Made by a program: the position numbers and the translations under genes. Below are positions 42,388 through 53,100 of a stretch of DNA of 64,000 nucleotides, piece by piece. This DNA is from Rosistilla carotiformis (GTDB lineage: Bacteria > Planctomycetota > Planctomycetia > Pirellulales > Pirellulaceae): assembly GCF_007753095.1 (NCBI RefSeq), contig NZ_CP036348.1, forward strand, positions 6,053,411 through 6,117,410. Direction: 5' to 3'. The stretch's first letter is position 1, and the number at the start of each line of letters is the position of its first letter. The notes under the pieces are model-generated. The model had not been told where the DNA came from. It ran no database searches and saw only the letters and a program-made list of their open reading frames with translations.

Positions 42388-42915
42388 TTAGTGCGTGTGT
42401 GCTTCTTCCTTAAACTCTCCGGTGTACGGAGTGCCATCGATCACGCCGGTCATCGTGCCGGCATATTCTTGCACGACACCCAACTTCTCGTGCGTGCCGA
42501 CAAAACGCGAAGCGGTTCCGTCGGGGTCGCCTTCTTGGGGCGATGGCTTCAGCGTGACTTGCATCTCGGGATCGACGATCGTCAGCTCGATCGATTCCGC
42601 AGCGATCGGGGCGGCGGTCTTTTCGTCGCCTCCCAAGACATAAACAGTCGCTTCGGTTTTGTCGTGGTCGACGGTGAATTCGACATGGAATTTGCCTCCG
42701 CCCCAATCGGCAATCGTTCCGTCGTGTGGGCCGACGCCGTGTCCGTGCCCGGACATGCTGTGGTCGGTTTCGGAATGATCGTGGCCATGGTCGTCGGTCG
42801 AACTCTCGGCGGTTGGGGTTGCGTCGCCGGTCGCTGTGTCGGCTGGTTTGCATCCCGTCAAACCAATCGCACCGGTTGCCAACAGTGCGGAGAGAATCCA
42901 GTTTGTAATCTTCAT
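42388..42915 (-). CDS. His-rich lipoprotein of the metal efflux operon
   Basis: 175 residues with lipobox LTGC (Cys22) and a histidine-rich stretch DDHGHDHSETDHSMSGHGHG, likely a metal-binding region. The C-terminal domain is beta-rich (GKFHVEFTVDHDKTEATVYV, SRFVGTHEKLGVVQEYAGTM). It follows the RND pump gene by 62 bases on the same strand, so it is probably the last gene of the operon, acting as a periplasmic metal chaperone or buffer (inference). Confidence 0.75.
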   Translation of the reverse strand: MKITNWILSALLATGAIGLTGCKPADTATGDATPTAESSTDDHGHDHSETDHSMSGHGHGVGPHDGTIADWGGGKFHVEFTVDHDKTEATVYVLGGDEKTAAPIAAESIELTIVDPEMQVTLKPSPQEGDPDGTASRFVGTHEKLGVVQEYAGTMTGVIDGTPYTGEFKEEAHTH

Positions 42916-42977
42916 CGTACTTATCCTTGAGGAACCTAATTGGAGGCTCGGTCCACCGCGGACCAGGCCAGAGTGAT

Positions 42978-45900
42978 TTATGTCAGAGGCTCGAATCGCG
43001 AATCGTCATCCTCCGCCGTGCCGCTCGCCAAAGCGGCCGCATCTTTTCCGCTGAACGCCCAAAACAGACCAGGGTGAATTAAGAACTCACAAAAGGTCGA
43101 AGTGGTCAGTCCACCGAGGATCACCGTCGCGACGGGATACAAGATCTCGCGCCCCGGTTCCTGGCCACCAACGACCAGCGGGATTAAGCCGATCCCGGCG
43201 GTCAGCGCCGTCATTAAAACAGGAGCCAGTCGTTCCAGGCTGCCACGCAGCACCATCGCCTGCGTAAACGATTCGCCTTCCTCTTTCATCAAGTGGAAAT
43301 AGTGTGTAACCAGCAGGATCCCGTTGCGGACGGCGATTCCGCCTAGCGAAATGAAGCCGACCAAACTGGCAACCGTCAGACTTTGTTCGGTGAGCACCAA
43401 CGCCAGCACGCCGCCGATAAAAGCGGTTGGCAAGGCGTTGAGGATCTGCAATACGATCCGCACCGACGGGAACAATAACATCAGCACGACAAACATTCCG
43501 ACGACTGAAACTCCGGCCAATGCGATGATCCACTGCGTCGCTCGTTGCTGGCTCTCAAACTGCCCGCCGTATTCGATATAGTACCCAACGGGCAATCGAA
43601 TCTGCCCGTCGATGCGTTGCTTGATCTCGTCGACCGCGCTGGCCAAGTCGCGGCCCTGCGTGTTACAGCGGACCGCGATCCGCCGCCGCGCATCTTCGCG
43701 ATTAACCGAATTAGGCCCCGAGCCTTCGCCGATGTTCGCGATTTCCTGCAGTTCGATCTGGCCGCGATCGGCGTACCCAGGGTGATCGGGCAGATCGATT
43801 CGCAACCGACCGAGGTTGGCGTAATCGGTTCGGTAGGCTTCTTCCAGTCGAACCATCAGGTCGAATCTCCGTTGCCCCTCGAGCACTTGCGATACGACTT
43901 CACCCTGCAACGCGATCTGCAAGACATCGGCGACGTATTGCCGCGTCAAACCATGCAGCGCCAGATCGTCCGATCGCAATTGGATATGCAGTTCGGCAAC
44001 CTGTTGAATCGGTTCGACGACCGGCGGTGTGATTCCAGGGATCGACTGCAACGTCGACTTCACCTGTTCGGCAATCCGCTGTAGCGTGTCGAGATCATCG
44101 CCATGAATTTTGATCGCGATCTGTGCGTAGATCCCCGAGACCATGTGGCTGATCAAATGCGCCAGCGGCTGTTCGACTTCGATGTCCACACCCGGCGCCT
44201 CGTTTTTCAGCTTCTTCAGCAATCCGGCCAAGATCTCCTCACGATCCTGGTCGACTTCCGGATTCATGCTCAAGATGTATTCGCCGACGTTCACCGGTGA
44301 GGCATGCTCGTCCAATTCCGCTCGCCCTGTGCGGCGGACGAAATGCAAGATCTCCCCTTCGGGCCGATCCTCGTTTTTCTGCATCGATTGGAAGACGGCA
44401 TCGATCGTTTGCGAGACCCGATTCGAAGTTTCCAGCGAGGAGCCCGGAGGCAAGGTGACGTTCACTTGCACGCTCCCCTCGTCGAACGGCGGCAGGAAAT
44501 TACGCCCCAGTTGCGACATCTGCCAAGCTGCCAACAGCACTCCCAACCACGTCGCGCACAGCAGCATCCGCGGGCAGGCCATGCTCAATTGAATCCAAGG
44601 CGTGACAGCTCGCTTCAAGCCACGCAACAGCAGCCCATCGTGATCGCGGTGCGTTGCCGACGACTTGGGCAACAGGTAATACGACAGCGCCGGCGTGACA
44701 GTCAACGAAACCAGAAAGGACGCCAGAATCGAGATGATGTAGGCGAGTCCCAGCGGCGCGAACAACCGTCCCTCGACGCCCGACAGCGCGAACAGCGGCA
44801 GGAAGACCAGGATCACGACCGCGGTGCCAAACATGATCGCGCTGCGGATCTCTTTGCTCGCTTCAAAGACAACTTGAATCGCAGCCCGCCGCGTCGGGGC
44901 TGCGTTGTTCTCTTTCAGTCGTCGGAAGATGTTTTCGACGTCGACGATCGCGTCGTCGACAAGTTCGCCCATCGCGACGGCGATCCCGCCGAGTGTCATC
45001 ACGTTGATCGAAAGCTCGCTGCCGCTGAACCATCCGATCCAACGGAAGACCAGCGTCGTGATCACCAATGAAAGTGGGATCGCGGTCAGGGTGATGAAGG
45101 TCGTGCGAAAGTTCAGCAGGAATAGAAACAGCACGACCATCACCAGGAAGGCACCGATCACCAACGCCTCGGCAACATTAAAGATCCCGCGGTCGATGAA
45201 GTTTTTTAAGCGAAACAATTCGCTGTTGATGATGATGTCCGCCGGCAGCGACGCTTCGACTTCGGCAAACGCGGCTGCGATATCGTTGGTCAATTGACGC
45301 GTGTCGACGTGCGGTTGTTTGACGGTCGTGAAGACGATCCCCGGTCGGCCATCGACGCTCCCGTCGCCTCGCTTCAGTTGAGGCCCTTCGCTGACGCGAG
45401 CGACTTGTTCCAACAGCACCGAGCGTTTGGGATGATATCCGACGGGGATCTTCTTCAGGTCTTCGATCACCACCCGCGACTCGGGCCCCAGGCGTCCGAG
45501 GATCCGGATCGACCGTTCGGTCTCGCCGGTCACGGCAAAACCGCCACTGGTGTTGATGTTACTTTCTCGCAGTGCTTGAGCGACGTCCTGCACCGTGACG
45601 TCATATTCCAGCAACGCTGTCGGATCGATCAGAATCTGGTACTGCTTGCGATCGCCTCCCTGCATGAAGACCTCCGCCACTCCAGTCGTCTTCAACAGCC
45701 TTGGGCGGATGATCCAGTCGGCGACGGTGCGGAGATCCAATTGCCGTTTGGCATCGCTGTAGAAGTGGACGTCGTATTCCTGCCCATCGATTTGAATCGT
45801 CGCGATGCCAACGCCGTCGGGCGATTCCCCGGCCATTTGAGGATCGTCGGCCGCAGCGGCAGTCCATGTGATCGACTGCGTTTCCACGGGCGTCCAGGTT

Positions 45901-46466
45901 TTGAGGTCCTTGCGCTCGACCGGCTGCCAAACGCGAATCGCTTCGGCCGGGCCGGCGGCATCGATCCGTTCGGCCATCAACCCGGTCTTTCCCACGACCG
46001 CCAGCTTGCCGCCGCGCGGCCCCGGTTGTCGATAGATCCCCGCGACGACGATCTGCCCCATGATCGACGATGGAGGCGTCATCTGAGGACGAATTCCTTC
46101 GGGCAGGATGCCTTGCAGTGTCGTCAGGCGTTCCTGGACAGTCTGTCGCGCCGCGCGGATCTGCGTCGACCAATCGAATTCGATGTAGATCACGTTCAGC
46201 CCGGCGGTCGTCTGGCTGCGAACCGCTTGCACACCATTGGCTCCGATCAACGCGATTTCGATCGGCTGGGTGACCAGCGTCTCGACCTCTTCGGTTGCCA
46301 GGCCAGGAGCTTCGGTGATGATCACCACCCGCGGCCGATCGAGATCGGGAAAGACATCGATCGGCATCTGAGCCGCTTGGTACGAACCGTACACCAGCAG
46401 GGCCAGGCTGATCACTACGACCAGCATCCGATACCGCAACGAGAAATGAATGACAGCGTCTAACAT
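42978..46466 (-). CDS. Heavy-metal efflux RND transporter (CusA/CzcA type)
   Basis: 1162 residues, longer than the usual 1020-1060. Twelve-TM RND layout: first TM RYRMLVVVISLALLVYGSYQ, PIDVFPDLDRPRVVI, EATEEVETLVTQP-like LATEEVETLVTQPIEIAL, the GGIAVAMGELVDDAIVDVEN TM4 motif with the charged relay, and RRIAVRCNTQGRDLASAV. An inserted block of about 80 residues at roughly 150-235 (after GQIVVAGIY) is not found in typical CusA. The pump exports metal ions such as Cu, Ag, Zn or Co by proton antiport; the metal cannot be fixed by eye. Confidence 0.93.
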   Translation of the reverse strand: MLDAVIHFSLRYRMLVVVISLALLVYGSYQAAQMPIDVFPDLDRPRVVIITEAPGLATEEVETLVTQPIEIALIGANGVQAVRSQTTAGLNVIYIEFDWSTQIRAARQTVQERLTTLQGILPEGIRPQMTPPSSIMGQIVVAGIYRQPGPRGGKLAVVGKTGLMAERIDAAGPAEAIRVWQPVERKDLKTWTPVETQSITWTAAAADDPQMAGESPDGVGIATIQIDGQEYDVHFYSDAKRQLDLRTVADWIIRPRLLKTTGVAEVFMQGGDRKQYQILIDPTALLEYDVTVQDVAQALRESNINTSGGFAVTGETERSIRILGRLGPESRVVIEDLKKIPVGYHPKRSVLLEQVARVSEGPQLKRGDGSVDGRPGIVFTTVKQPHVDTRQLTNDIAAAFAEVEASLPADIIINSELFRLKNFIDRGIFNVAEALVIGAFLVMVVLFLFLLNFRTTFITLTAIPLSLVITTLVFRWIGWFSGSELSINVMTLGGIAVAMGELVDDAIVDVENIFRRLKENNAAPTRRAAIQVVFEASKEIRSAIMFGTAVVILVFLPLFALSGVEGRLFAPLGLAYIISILASFLVSLTVTPALSYYLLPKSSATHRDHDGLLLRGLKRAVTPWIQLSMACPRMLLCATWLGVLLAAWQMSQLGRNFLPPFDEGSVQVNVTLPPGSSLETSNRVSQTIDAVFQSMQKNEDRPEGEILHFVRRTGRAELDEHASPVNVGEYILSMNPEVDQDREEILAGLLKKLKNEAPGVDIEVEQPLAHLISHMVSGIYAQIAIKIHGDDLDTLQRIAEQVKSTLQSIPGITPPVVEPIQQVAELHIQLRSDDLALHGLTRQYVADVLQIALQGEVVSQVLEGQRRFDLMVRLEEAYRTDYANLGRLRIDLPDHPGYADRGQIELQEIANIGEGSGPNSVNREDARRRIAVRCNTQGRDLASAVDEIKQRIDGQIRLPVGYYIEYGGQFESQQRATQWIIALAGVSVVGMFVVLMLLFPSVRIVLQILNALPTAFIGGVLALVLTEQSLTVASLVGFISLGGIAVRNGILLVTHYFHLMKEEGESFTQAMVLRGSLERLAPVLMTALTAGIGLIPLVVGGQEPGREILYPVATVILGGLTTSTFCEFLIHPGLFWAFSGKDAAALASGTAEDDDSRFEPLT

Positions 46467-46477
46467 GATGTCAACTT

Positions 46478-47932
46478 TCAGTGAGCGGCGTGGACGGTGC
46501 CATCGGGATGAACGTGAACGCCGGCTTGTTGGCCGCTGGCCGCTTGCGACCGGAGGACGCGGTTCAGCGAGGCGGCAGCGTTCTGAGCCAGGTAGGTTCC
46601 CGGTGTCACGCTGCCATCGTTGGCCAACACGATCGATTGGCGATCTTCGTGCAGCACATGCACGGGCAGACGTTTGAAGAGGTCGCCGTTTTGCATGAAG
46701 ACATACGCTTCGGGCCCGTCGCGGACGACCGCCGCGGCGGGCAGCACCAACACGTTCTCCAGTTTCTCGACGGGAACGTGCAGTCGAACGCGTTGCCCCG
46801 GCCGGAATCGCCAGACCAGGAAGGTTTGTTCCGCCTTCTGGTACGCACGCGATTGGTTTCGCAGCGGAATGAAGAAGTCGAACGTGCGGCTGTTCGTGTC
46901 GATGGCGTTGCTGAGGTGGCGGATCTCAAACCGCTGCTCGAGTTCGGGCCATTGGTCGGTTGCGTCGTCGGCGAATTCGATGTCGATCGCTCGCCCTTCT
47001 TGAGCGGCTCGTTCCAGGAACGGTGCCTCTCGCTTGAAGGCATGCCCCACGACATACAGCGCCTGGTGATTGGCGAGCGTCGCCAACGGTTGCCCGGCTT
47101 GCACCTGTTGCCCAAGTTCCACCAACAGTTCCTGGACTTCAAACGCAAACTCGGGCGCGCGGGAACTGGACGAATCGAAGCGAGCCTGCTGGACCGGCTG
47201 GATCGTTCGCGCCGCCCGATCGGTGTTGGTTTCGGTAAGTGGTACGGTCGGCAGAGCCTCGGGAGCTCGTACATCGATCGTGGACAAGAAACTGCCCGAT
47301 TCGATCTGTTCGATTTGCGCCGAATCGAGGCCGCGCGAACGTAAGTCCTGGCGGGCGGCTTCGATCAAGATCTGTTGCCGGCGAAGATTGCCTTGCAATT
47401 CGATCATCTTGCTTCGGACCACCGCGCCGGAAGTCACGGCGTCCGAGACGCGATCGATGTCGGCTTGGATGATTGCGGTCTCCTGTTTCGCTTTGAACAG
47501 CTGAGTCTGCGTCGCTTGCAGGTATTCGCTGAACAATCGCAATGTGAACAGCCGCTCGCCCGGGCGAATCGCGTCGCCGGGCGAGATGTGGATCTCGGTC
47601 ACAACGCTTTCCGCTGGCGAGGTGACACCGCGATCGGAGACACCTGGGCGATCGGCCAGCTTGCCAGGGATCTGGAGACTGCGCCAATAGGTTTGCGGCC
47701 GCGCCGGCTGTGACGTGAGCCCTAGGTTCTTTCTCGCTTGAACGCTGATTTCGAGGATCGTCTGTTTTTCGGGCGCTGGCTGCGGCGGACTCTCCTTGGC
47801 GACTGCGGGAACGCTGTCGGCAAACGGCAATGCATCGCGTAAGCACCATGTCGTCAAAGCGACACCGGCGGCGAGCGCAAGTCCGAACAGGAGTTTTGTA
47901 AGCGAAGGAACGTGTTGCATGATGACCTGCAT
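46478..47932 (-). CDS. RND efflux periplasmic adaptor subunit (CusB/CzcB type)
   Basis: 484 residues from the ATG at 47932 (47920 also possible). N-terminal TM anchor (LTKLLFGLALAAGVALTTWC), a lipoyl-like half-motif VTSPAESVVTEIHISPGDAI, a long helical hairpin (ATQTQLFKAKQETAIIQADI...) and a membrane-proximal C-terminal domain ending GVHVHPDGTVHAAH. It bridges the RND pump and an outer-membrane channel. It ends 11 bases before the pump gene. No TolC-type channel gene is in the operon. Confidence 0.88.
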   Translation of the reverse strand: MQVIMQHVPSLTKLLFGLALAAGVALTTWCLRDALPFADSVPAVAKESPPQPAPEKQTILEISVQARKNLGLTSQPARPQTYWRSLQIPGKLADRPGVSDRGVTSPAESVVTEIHISPGDAIRPGERLFTLRLFSEYLQATQTQLFKAKQETAIIQADIDRVSDAVTSGAVVRSKMIELQGNLRRQQILIEAARQDLRSRGLDSAQIEQIESGSFLSTIDVRAPEALPTVPLTETNTDRAARTIQPVQQARFDSSSSRAPEFAFEVQELLVELGQQVQAGQPLATLANHQALYVVGHAFKREAPFLERAAQEGRAIDIEFADDATDQWPELEQRFEIRHLSNAIDTNSRTFDFFIPLRNQSRAYQKAEQTFLVWRFRPGQRVRLHVPVEKLENVLVLPAAAVVRDGPEAYVFMQNGDLFKRLPVHVLHEDRQSIVLANDGSVTPGTYLAQNAAASLNRVLRSQAASGQQAGVHVHPDGTVHAAH

Positions 47933-48077
47933 CTTTCCACAAAGACCCATCGGCGTCTTGTTAGATCGCGTGAAGGGGGCGCGAGTTCGCGCGTGCAAAT
48001 GGAGTGACGATACGCCGGAAACCAATCAGCCTGCCGCCGTCAATGCGACGCAGGTCGATGGTGCGCAATCGTGGTCG

Positions 48078-48524
48078 CTATAGCCGTAGAGAGGCTGTCA
48101 GAAGGTAGATCGGCAGCTTCGGTCGCCGATCGGGGGGGCCGCTGCTGCGGCGATACTGGCGTTCCCGTTGAGGGATGGTTCCAGCGAGCGAGGTGAATGG
48201 CAGCGACGATGAATCGAGACTGATAGAAACCGCGTTGCGAGCGACGGTCCCGTCGGAGTCGACAAAGTAGACCGCGTCGCCATCGTGGTCGCATGCAAGC
48301 GACAGTTCCGTTAACGCATCCGCAGGGGATTCCTCGCCGGCGGATGGTCGGTCGGCCTGCCCATGGTGATGCCCGTGATCGTGATCATGCCCGTGGCTGA
48401 GATGAATGTGAGGCCGGTGAGCATGGTCGCCAGGCTCCGCACCGCCCGATGCCGCATGCGAATGAGGCACGACGTGCCCCAGCATGAAGGTCGCAATTAG
48501 CAGCAAGGAGAGAAGCGGACGCAT
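48078..48524 (-). CDS. Secreted His-rich protein
   Basis: 148 residues, signal peptide LLSLLLIATFMLGHVVPHSH, then HIHLSHGHDHDHGHHHG. The rest is of low complexity with no recognised fold. Located upstream of the adaptor gene on the same strand; with the other His-rich protein it brackets the efflux genes. CzcI-like regulators/buffers have similar histidine runs, but similarity here is only compositional. Confidence 0.6.
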   Translation of the reverse strand: MRPLLSLLLIATFMLGHVVPHSHAASGGAEPGDHAHRPHIHLSHGHDHDHGHHHGQADRPSAGEESPADALTELSLACDHDGDAVYFVDSDGTVARNAVSISLDSSSLPFTSLAGTIPQRERQYRRSSGPPDRRPKLPIYLLTASLRL

Positions 48525-48600
48525 CGGTGTTTCTTAGTGTTTGGATCCGGTCGGGCACTTATCGCATCGTAGCGTCGAATCGGTCAGTGGTCTAGCGCGT

Positions 48601-49071
48601 TTATCGCGAACCGGCCTTTCTTTTCCATCGCCGGAACGTGAACTGCGGTTGCTCGCGCGTCTCGACGACCTGCCATTGATCGGTATCAAACGCGGGGAAA
48701 TACGCATCGCCACGGTACTCGCCATGGATCGTGCTCAGATACATCTGGTCAGCGACGTCGAACGCTTGTTCGTAGATCGAACTTCCCCCGGCAATGAAGA
48801 TCTCTTTGCCCAACGCCTTGGCCATCGCGATCGCTTCGTCAAACGACTTTGCCACTGGAATGTCGTCGAGTTCGGTAGACCGTGAAACGACGATCAGCGA
48901 CGTTTCGGGGGCCACATCTTTGCCGAAGATCTCATACGTTTTCCGCCCCATAATCACCGTTTGGCCGGCGACGAAGTCGAGGTATTGCTGGTATTCGGCG
49001 GGAACGTTCCAGGGCATTCCATTTTGGCTGCCGATCACGCGATCTTCGCTCATCGCGGAGATGATAATCAT
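48601..49071 (-). CDS. folA: Dihydrofolate reductase
   Basis: 156 residues from the ATG at 49071. Motifs: MIIISAMSEDRVIGSQNGMP, WNVPAEYQQYLDFVAGQTVIMGRKTYE, SRSTELDDIPVAKSFDEAIAMA, FIAGGSSIYEQAFDVADQMYLSTI (shown in parts). The catalytic acidic residue of the substrate site falls in the AEYQQYLDF helix. DHFR reduces dihydrofolate with NADPH for thymidylate and purine synthesis. It stands between an NTF2-like gene and the His-rich gene, without thyA. Confidence 0.88.
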   Translation of the reverse strand: MIIISAMSEDRVIGSQNGMPWNVPAEYQQYLDFVAGQTVIMGRKTYEIFGKDVAPETSLIVVSRSTELDDIPVAKSFDEAIAMAKALGKEIFIAGGSSIYEQAFDVADQMYLSTIHGEYRGDAYFPAFDTDQWQVVETREQPQFTFRRWKRKAGSR

Positions 49072-49203
49072 GCCTGAAGGAGCTCCTTGCTTGGGGAATC
49101 TGCAAAACCACACTTTGGCTTGGCTGCAGTTTCTCGGCAAGCGGGCGAGCGAGTTTCCATTGCAGCGAACGCGATCGGCAATCGAATCGCGGGCGATCGG
49201 TGT

Positions 49204-49602
49204 TTAGAAATTGGGGTCGTAGTAGAACCTCACGGCGATGATCTTGCCGTTCTTCCAAGTCGAAACTTGAACTTGTTCGGGCCAGAACTTCGATCCGTCG
49301 ATCATATCCGCCTTGATCGTATATTCCGCCATCGTGACTCCGTTGCCCTTGCCATCGTCCGACGCGACCGCGATCGATCCGAGATCGATGCCATGAAACT
49401 GCTTCACTTGGGTTAAGAACTGCTTCTCAAAAGCGATCATGTTCGCTTTCCCCTCACGCCGCGAACCGTCCCCTTCAATTTGGTAGGCATCGTCGGCGTA
49501 GTAGTCCTCCATCACTTCGACGAACTCTCCCTTGGCACAGCGTTGAACAAACGTGCGCTGCATTTCTAACAGTTCGCTCTTGGGCGTTGCGGCATCGGAC
49601 AT
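49204..49602 (-). CDS. SnoaL/NTF2-like protein
   Basis: 132 residues; LEMQRTFVQRCAKGEFVEVM, YYADDAYQIEGDGSRREGKA, FEKQFLTQVKQFHGIDLGSI and QVSTWKNGKIIAVRFYYDPN form the NTF2-like/SnoaL cone fold (shown in parts). No catalytic residue is obvious. Transcribed toward folA but separated from it by 130 bases. Confidence 0.8.
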   Translation of the reverse strand: MSDAATPKSELLEMQRTFVQRCAKGEFVEVMEDYYADDAYQIEGDGSRREGKANMIAFEKQFLTQVKQFHGIDLGSIAVASDDGKGNGVTMAEYTIKADMIDGSKFWPEQVQVSTWKNGKIIAVRFYYDPNF

Positions 49603-50136
49603 TTTGAACCCTCATCGTTTGAGTTCTACGCGTCGACCTGCCAGGCGATGCTGCAGGTCGGAATGCATCTGGTGACTTCTGTATTGCAGTTCGGGGATTG
49701 GAGGAACAAATCTCAAACAAGTTTCGCGGTTGTGTTTGACGACCGGGCCCCGCGGGTTCGTTGCAAACCGGTAAAGCGACGCAGATCGGAAGACCTGAGT
49801 CCTCGCGAGTTTGCTGTTCGCATTCGCTTGGAATCGTTTAGCGGAAAAGAACGTCGGCAGTTCGCGGTGTTGTTCACACCGCAGCCATAACGCGAAAAGA
49901 GTTGGTGGTCAGAAGCCGAAAAGAAAGAAAAGTGCGTATCTAAATGGATCGAACGACACCAGAAATGCGAGCGGTCCTTGATCGATCGATGCTTCGTTCT
50001 CGATGGAACGTACATGTCGAGAGTCCATTCTGGAACTTCGCTAGGGTCAAGTCAATGAAATTCGCGCGGCGACCGCTCGTTATTTATCGGAAATCGCCCC
50101 GGAAGCATGTCGGTTATTCTGGAGTATAGATGTCTG
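49603..50136. other. Intergenic region, no gene recognised
   Basis: 534 bases between the NTF2-like gene and the end of putA. Short open frames exist on both strands (49648-49890, 49713-50015) but their composition (Arg/Ser-rich, no hydrophobic core) does not support coding. No repeat or hairpin stands out. Confidence 0.5.
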
Positions 50137-53100
50137 TCATAAGACGTGGCGTCGAGCCTCTTCGGATCGGCGGCCGAGATTGCCGTAGCGATGGTAGTCG
50201 ACACAAACGCTTTGTTCGCGAACGTAGTGCAGCAGTTCGTAGCGTCCGTCGCTGAGGACGGGTGTCTGGCAGATGTAGACGTTGTGTTGGTTTGCCGCTT
50301 CGCGAACCGCAGGGTCGATCGCCGCGGCGTGTGTCATCCGGATCCGCAGCACTTCACCCTGTTCGATCGCATCGATCCATTGCTGCGTCGTCTCTTCGAT
50401 CATCTCGATCCGCGCCGCCCAGTCGTCCGTCAGGAACTCAATCACATCGACCAACGCCAATGCTTCGCCCGGTCGGTGGCTGAGCGTGATCCGGCATCCG
50501 GCAGCATGCGCCGCGGCGATGCAGCGGACAATGTCCAGCGGACCATCGGCCGCGCTGATGCCGATTCGCAGCGCGGCGATCGGACGATAGCGACGCCAGT
50601 TGTCTTGTCCGACCAGGCGGACGCTGTCGTGCTGCTGGCGATACTCTTCGGTCGCCCAACGGTCGTAACTGGCCAGCGCCGTCTGCAAGCGATCGATCAC
50701 CGATTCGGTCGCATCCTCGCCGCCGCAGCGCTCGATCAGCGCGGACGCTTCGGGCGTCTTCAAGTTCTCGCGCATCGACTGCAATGCCGGCAGTTCGAAG
50801 CGATGCGCATTGAACATCTGCGGATGATCGATCTGGTCGCGCAGCTTCATCAGCGACGCGACGTAGTGCGGGCCTCCCGCTTTGATTCCCGGACCGAACG
50901 CACTTTTGCCCAGTCCGCCAAAGGGTTGCCGCAAGACGATCGCGCCGGTCGTCGAGCGATTGATGTAGAGGTTGCCGGCTTGGATCTGTTCTCGCCACAG
51001 TTCTTGTTCGCGATCGTCCAAGCTCTCCAGCCCGCTGGTCAAACCGAATCCTGTCGCGTTGACGATGCGGATCGCTTGCTCCAATTTGCGAAACGGCATC
51101 ACGCCCAGCACCGGGCCAAACAGTTCGGTCATGTGGGTGAAGCTGTCCGGTTGGACATTCCATTTGATCCCGGGGCGATAGAGATTCGGATTGTCATCGC
51201 ACGGTTCGGGCATCACCAACCAGGACTCTCCTGGTTCGAGCTCCTTGAGCCCGCGAGCCAGTTCGCCGCTGGGCGGTCGGATCAGCGGACCGACTCGCGT
51301 TTGCAGTTCCCACGGCGTTCCGACGATCAAGCTTTTACAAGCGTCGGCTAACATCTCGCGAAACGATTCGTCTTCAAAGACTTCATCTTCGAGCAGCAGC
51401 AGCGAAGTCGCACTGCACTTCTGACCGCTGTGACCGAAGGCCGATTGCAAAACGTGTTTGATCGCCAGTTCGCGGTCGGACAATCCGGTCACGATCGTCG
51501 CGTTTTTGCCTCCCGTCTCGGCGGCCAGTGCGAGGTCGGGGCGAATCCGCAACATCGACTCGGCGGTTTCGGTCCCACCGGTCAAGATCACGATGTCGAC
51601 CTCGGGGTTCTCGACCAGCCGGCGGCCTGCATCGCTGCCGCGGCAGGGAACCAATTGCAACGCCTCACGCGGCACGCCCGCGTCCCAGAACGCTTGGCAC
51701 AAAAGATAGGCCGGCAGGACCGTTTCGGATGCCGGTTTCAGCAGCACCGTGCTTCCTGCCGCCAGCGCCGCCGCGACGCCACCGCAGGGGATCGCGATCG
51801 GAAAGTTCCACGGACTGATCACCGCGACCACGCCGACGCCCGACGCCTGAACTTGCGGCGATTGATACGCTTGGTCGGCGCACAGGCTGTAGAACTCGAT
51901 AAAGTCGATCGCCTCGCTGACCTCGGGATCGCTTTCAGCCAGCGTCTTGCCGCCGTCGATCAGCGCCGCCGCCAACAGATCGCCACGCCGCATGCGAAGC
52001 AATTGCGCCGCATCGCGCAAGGTGGCGCAGCGGGCTTCCGATGACATCGATCTCCAGTTGCGAGGATCTTGCCTGGCGCACGCGATTGCCGCATCGATGT
52101 CGTCGCTTGTCGCCATCGCATACCGGCAAGCGATCTTGCCGGGGCGCGACGGATCGCGACTTTCGGCGATCTCCCGCGCGTCGGTCACTTCGCGACCGGC
52201 GATCGAGAGCGGGATCCGCGTCGCCGCCTCGTCGCAGCGATCGCGCCACGACGCCAACAATTCCTGAGCCCAGCGGCTGTTCTGAGGCAACGACCAGTCG
52301 GTGTTCGGTTCGTTGATGAACTCCTGCCACGTCTCGCCCACCTCCGGCCTCTCGGGCACTTGGCTTCGATCCTGCTGGCGACGCGGCTTGGTCGAGACCG
52401 AATCGATCGCCACCAGCGACGCCCGAAATCCGTCGGCCAGCGTCCGCCACGCCTCGGTGCCGGGTTGAAGTTGGAACGCATGGCGGAGGAAGTTTTCCTG
52501 CCCCGTGTTTTCGTCCAGCCGGCGGATCAGATAACCGATCGCGTTGAGGAAGTCGGTTTGTTCGCAAGCCGGCGCGTACAACAGCATGCTGCCGGTCAGT
52601 TCCAGCAGCGCGCGGCGCTGCTGGTTCGCCATCCCTTCGAGCATCTCAAACTGCACGCGCTGCAGCGCATCGGCTTCGGTCGCCCAGATCGCAGCCAAGG
52701 CGATGTCGAACAGGTTGTGCGACGCCACGCCCAATCGCAACGCGGCGGAGTTCTCCGGAGCCAGGATCGTGCGGATCATGCGTTTGTAGTTGGCGTCGGT
52801 TTCGTGCTTTGTTGTGTAGGGAGCTTGCGGCCAACCTTCGATCGACGCTTCGACGCGTTCCATCTCCATGTTCGCTCCTTTGACCACGCGGATCGTCAAC
52901 GGCAGGCCACCGGCGGCGGTTCGTCGCTGCGCCCACTGAGCCAGATCCTGCAAGACGTCAAACGAATCGGGGATATACGATTGCAACGCGATCCCGGCGC
53001 GGACCTGCGACAGTTCGGGGCGATCGAGCGTCCGCTTGAGCACGTCGACGGTTAGATGGAGGTCGCGATATTCCTCCATGTCCAGATAGACAAACTTGCT

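Noticed and set aside
45294-46463. 389-codon plus-strand frame opposite the RND pump
   Set aside because: Antisense shadow of a strongly conserved gene in high-GC DNA.
49648-49890. 80-codon open frame between the NTF2-like gene and putA
   Set aside because: Arg-rich, no start signal and no fold pattern.
52069-53055. 328-codon plus-strand frame opposite putA
   Set aside because: Arg-rich shadow; the minus strand encodes clear PutA motifs throughout.
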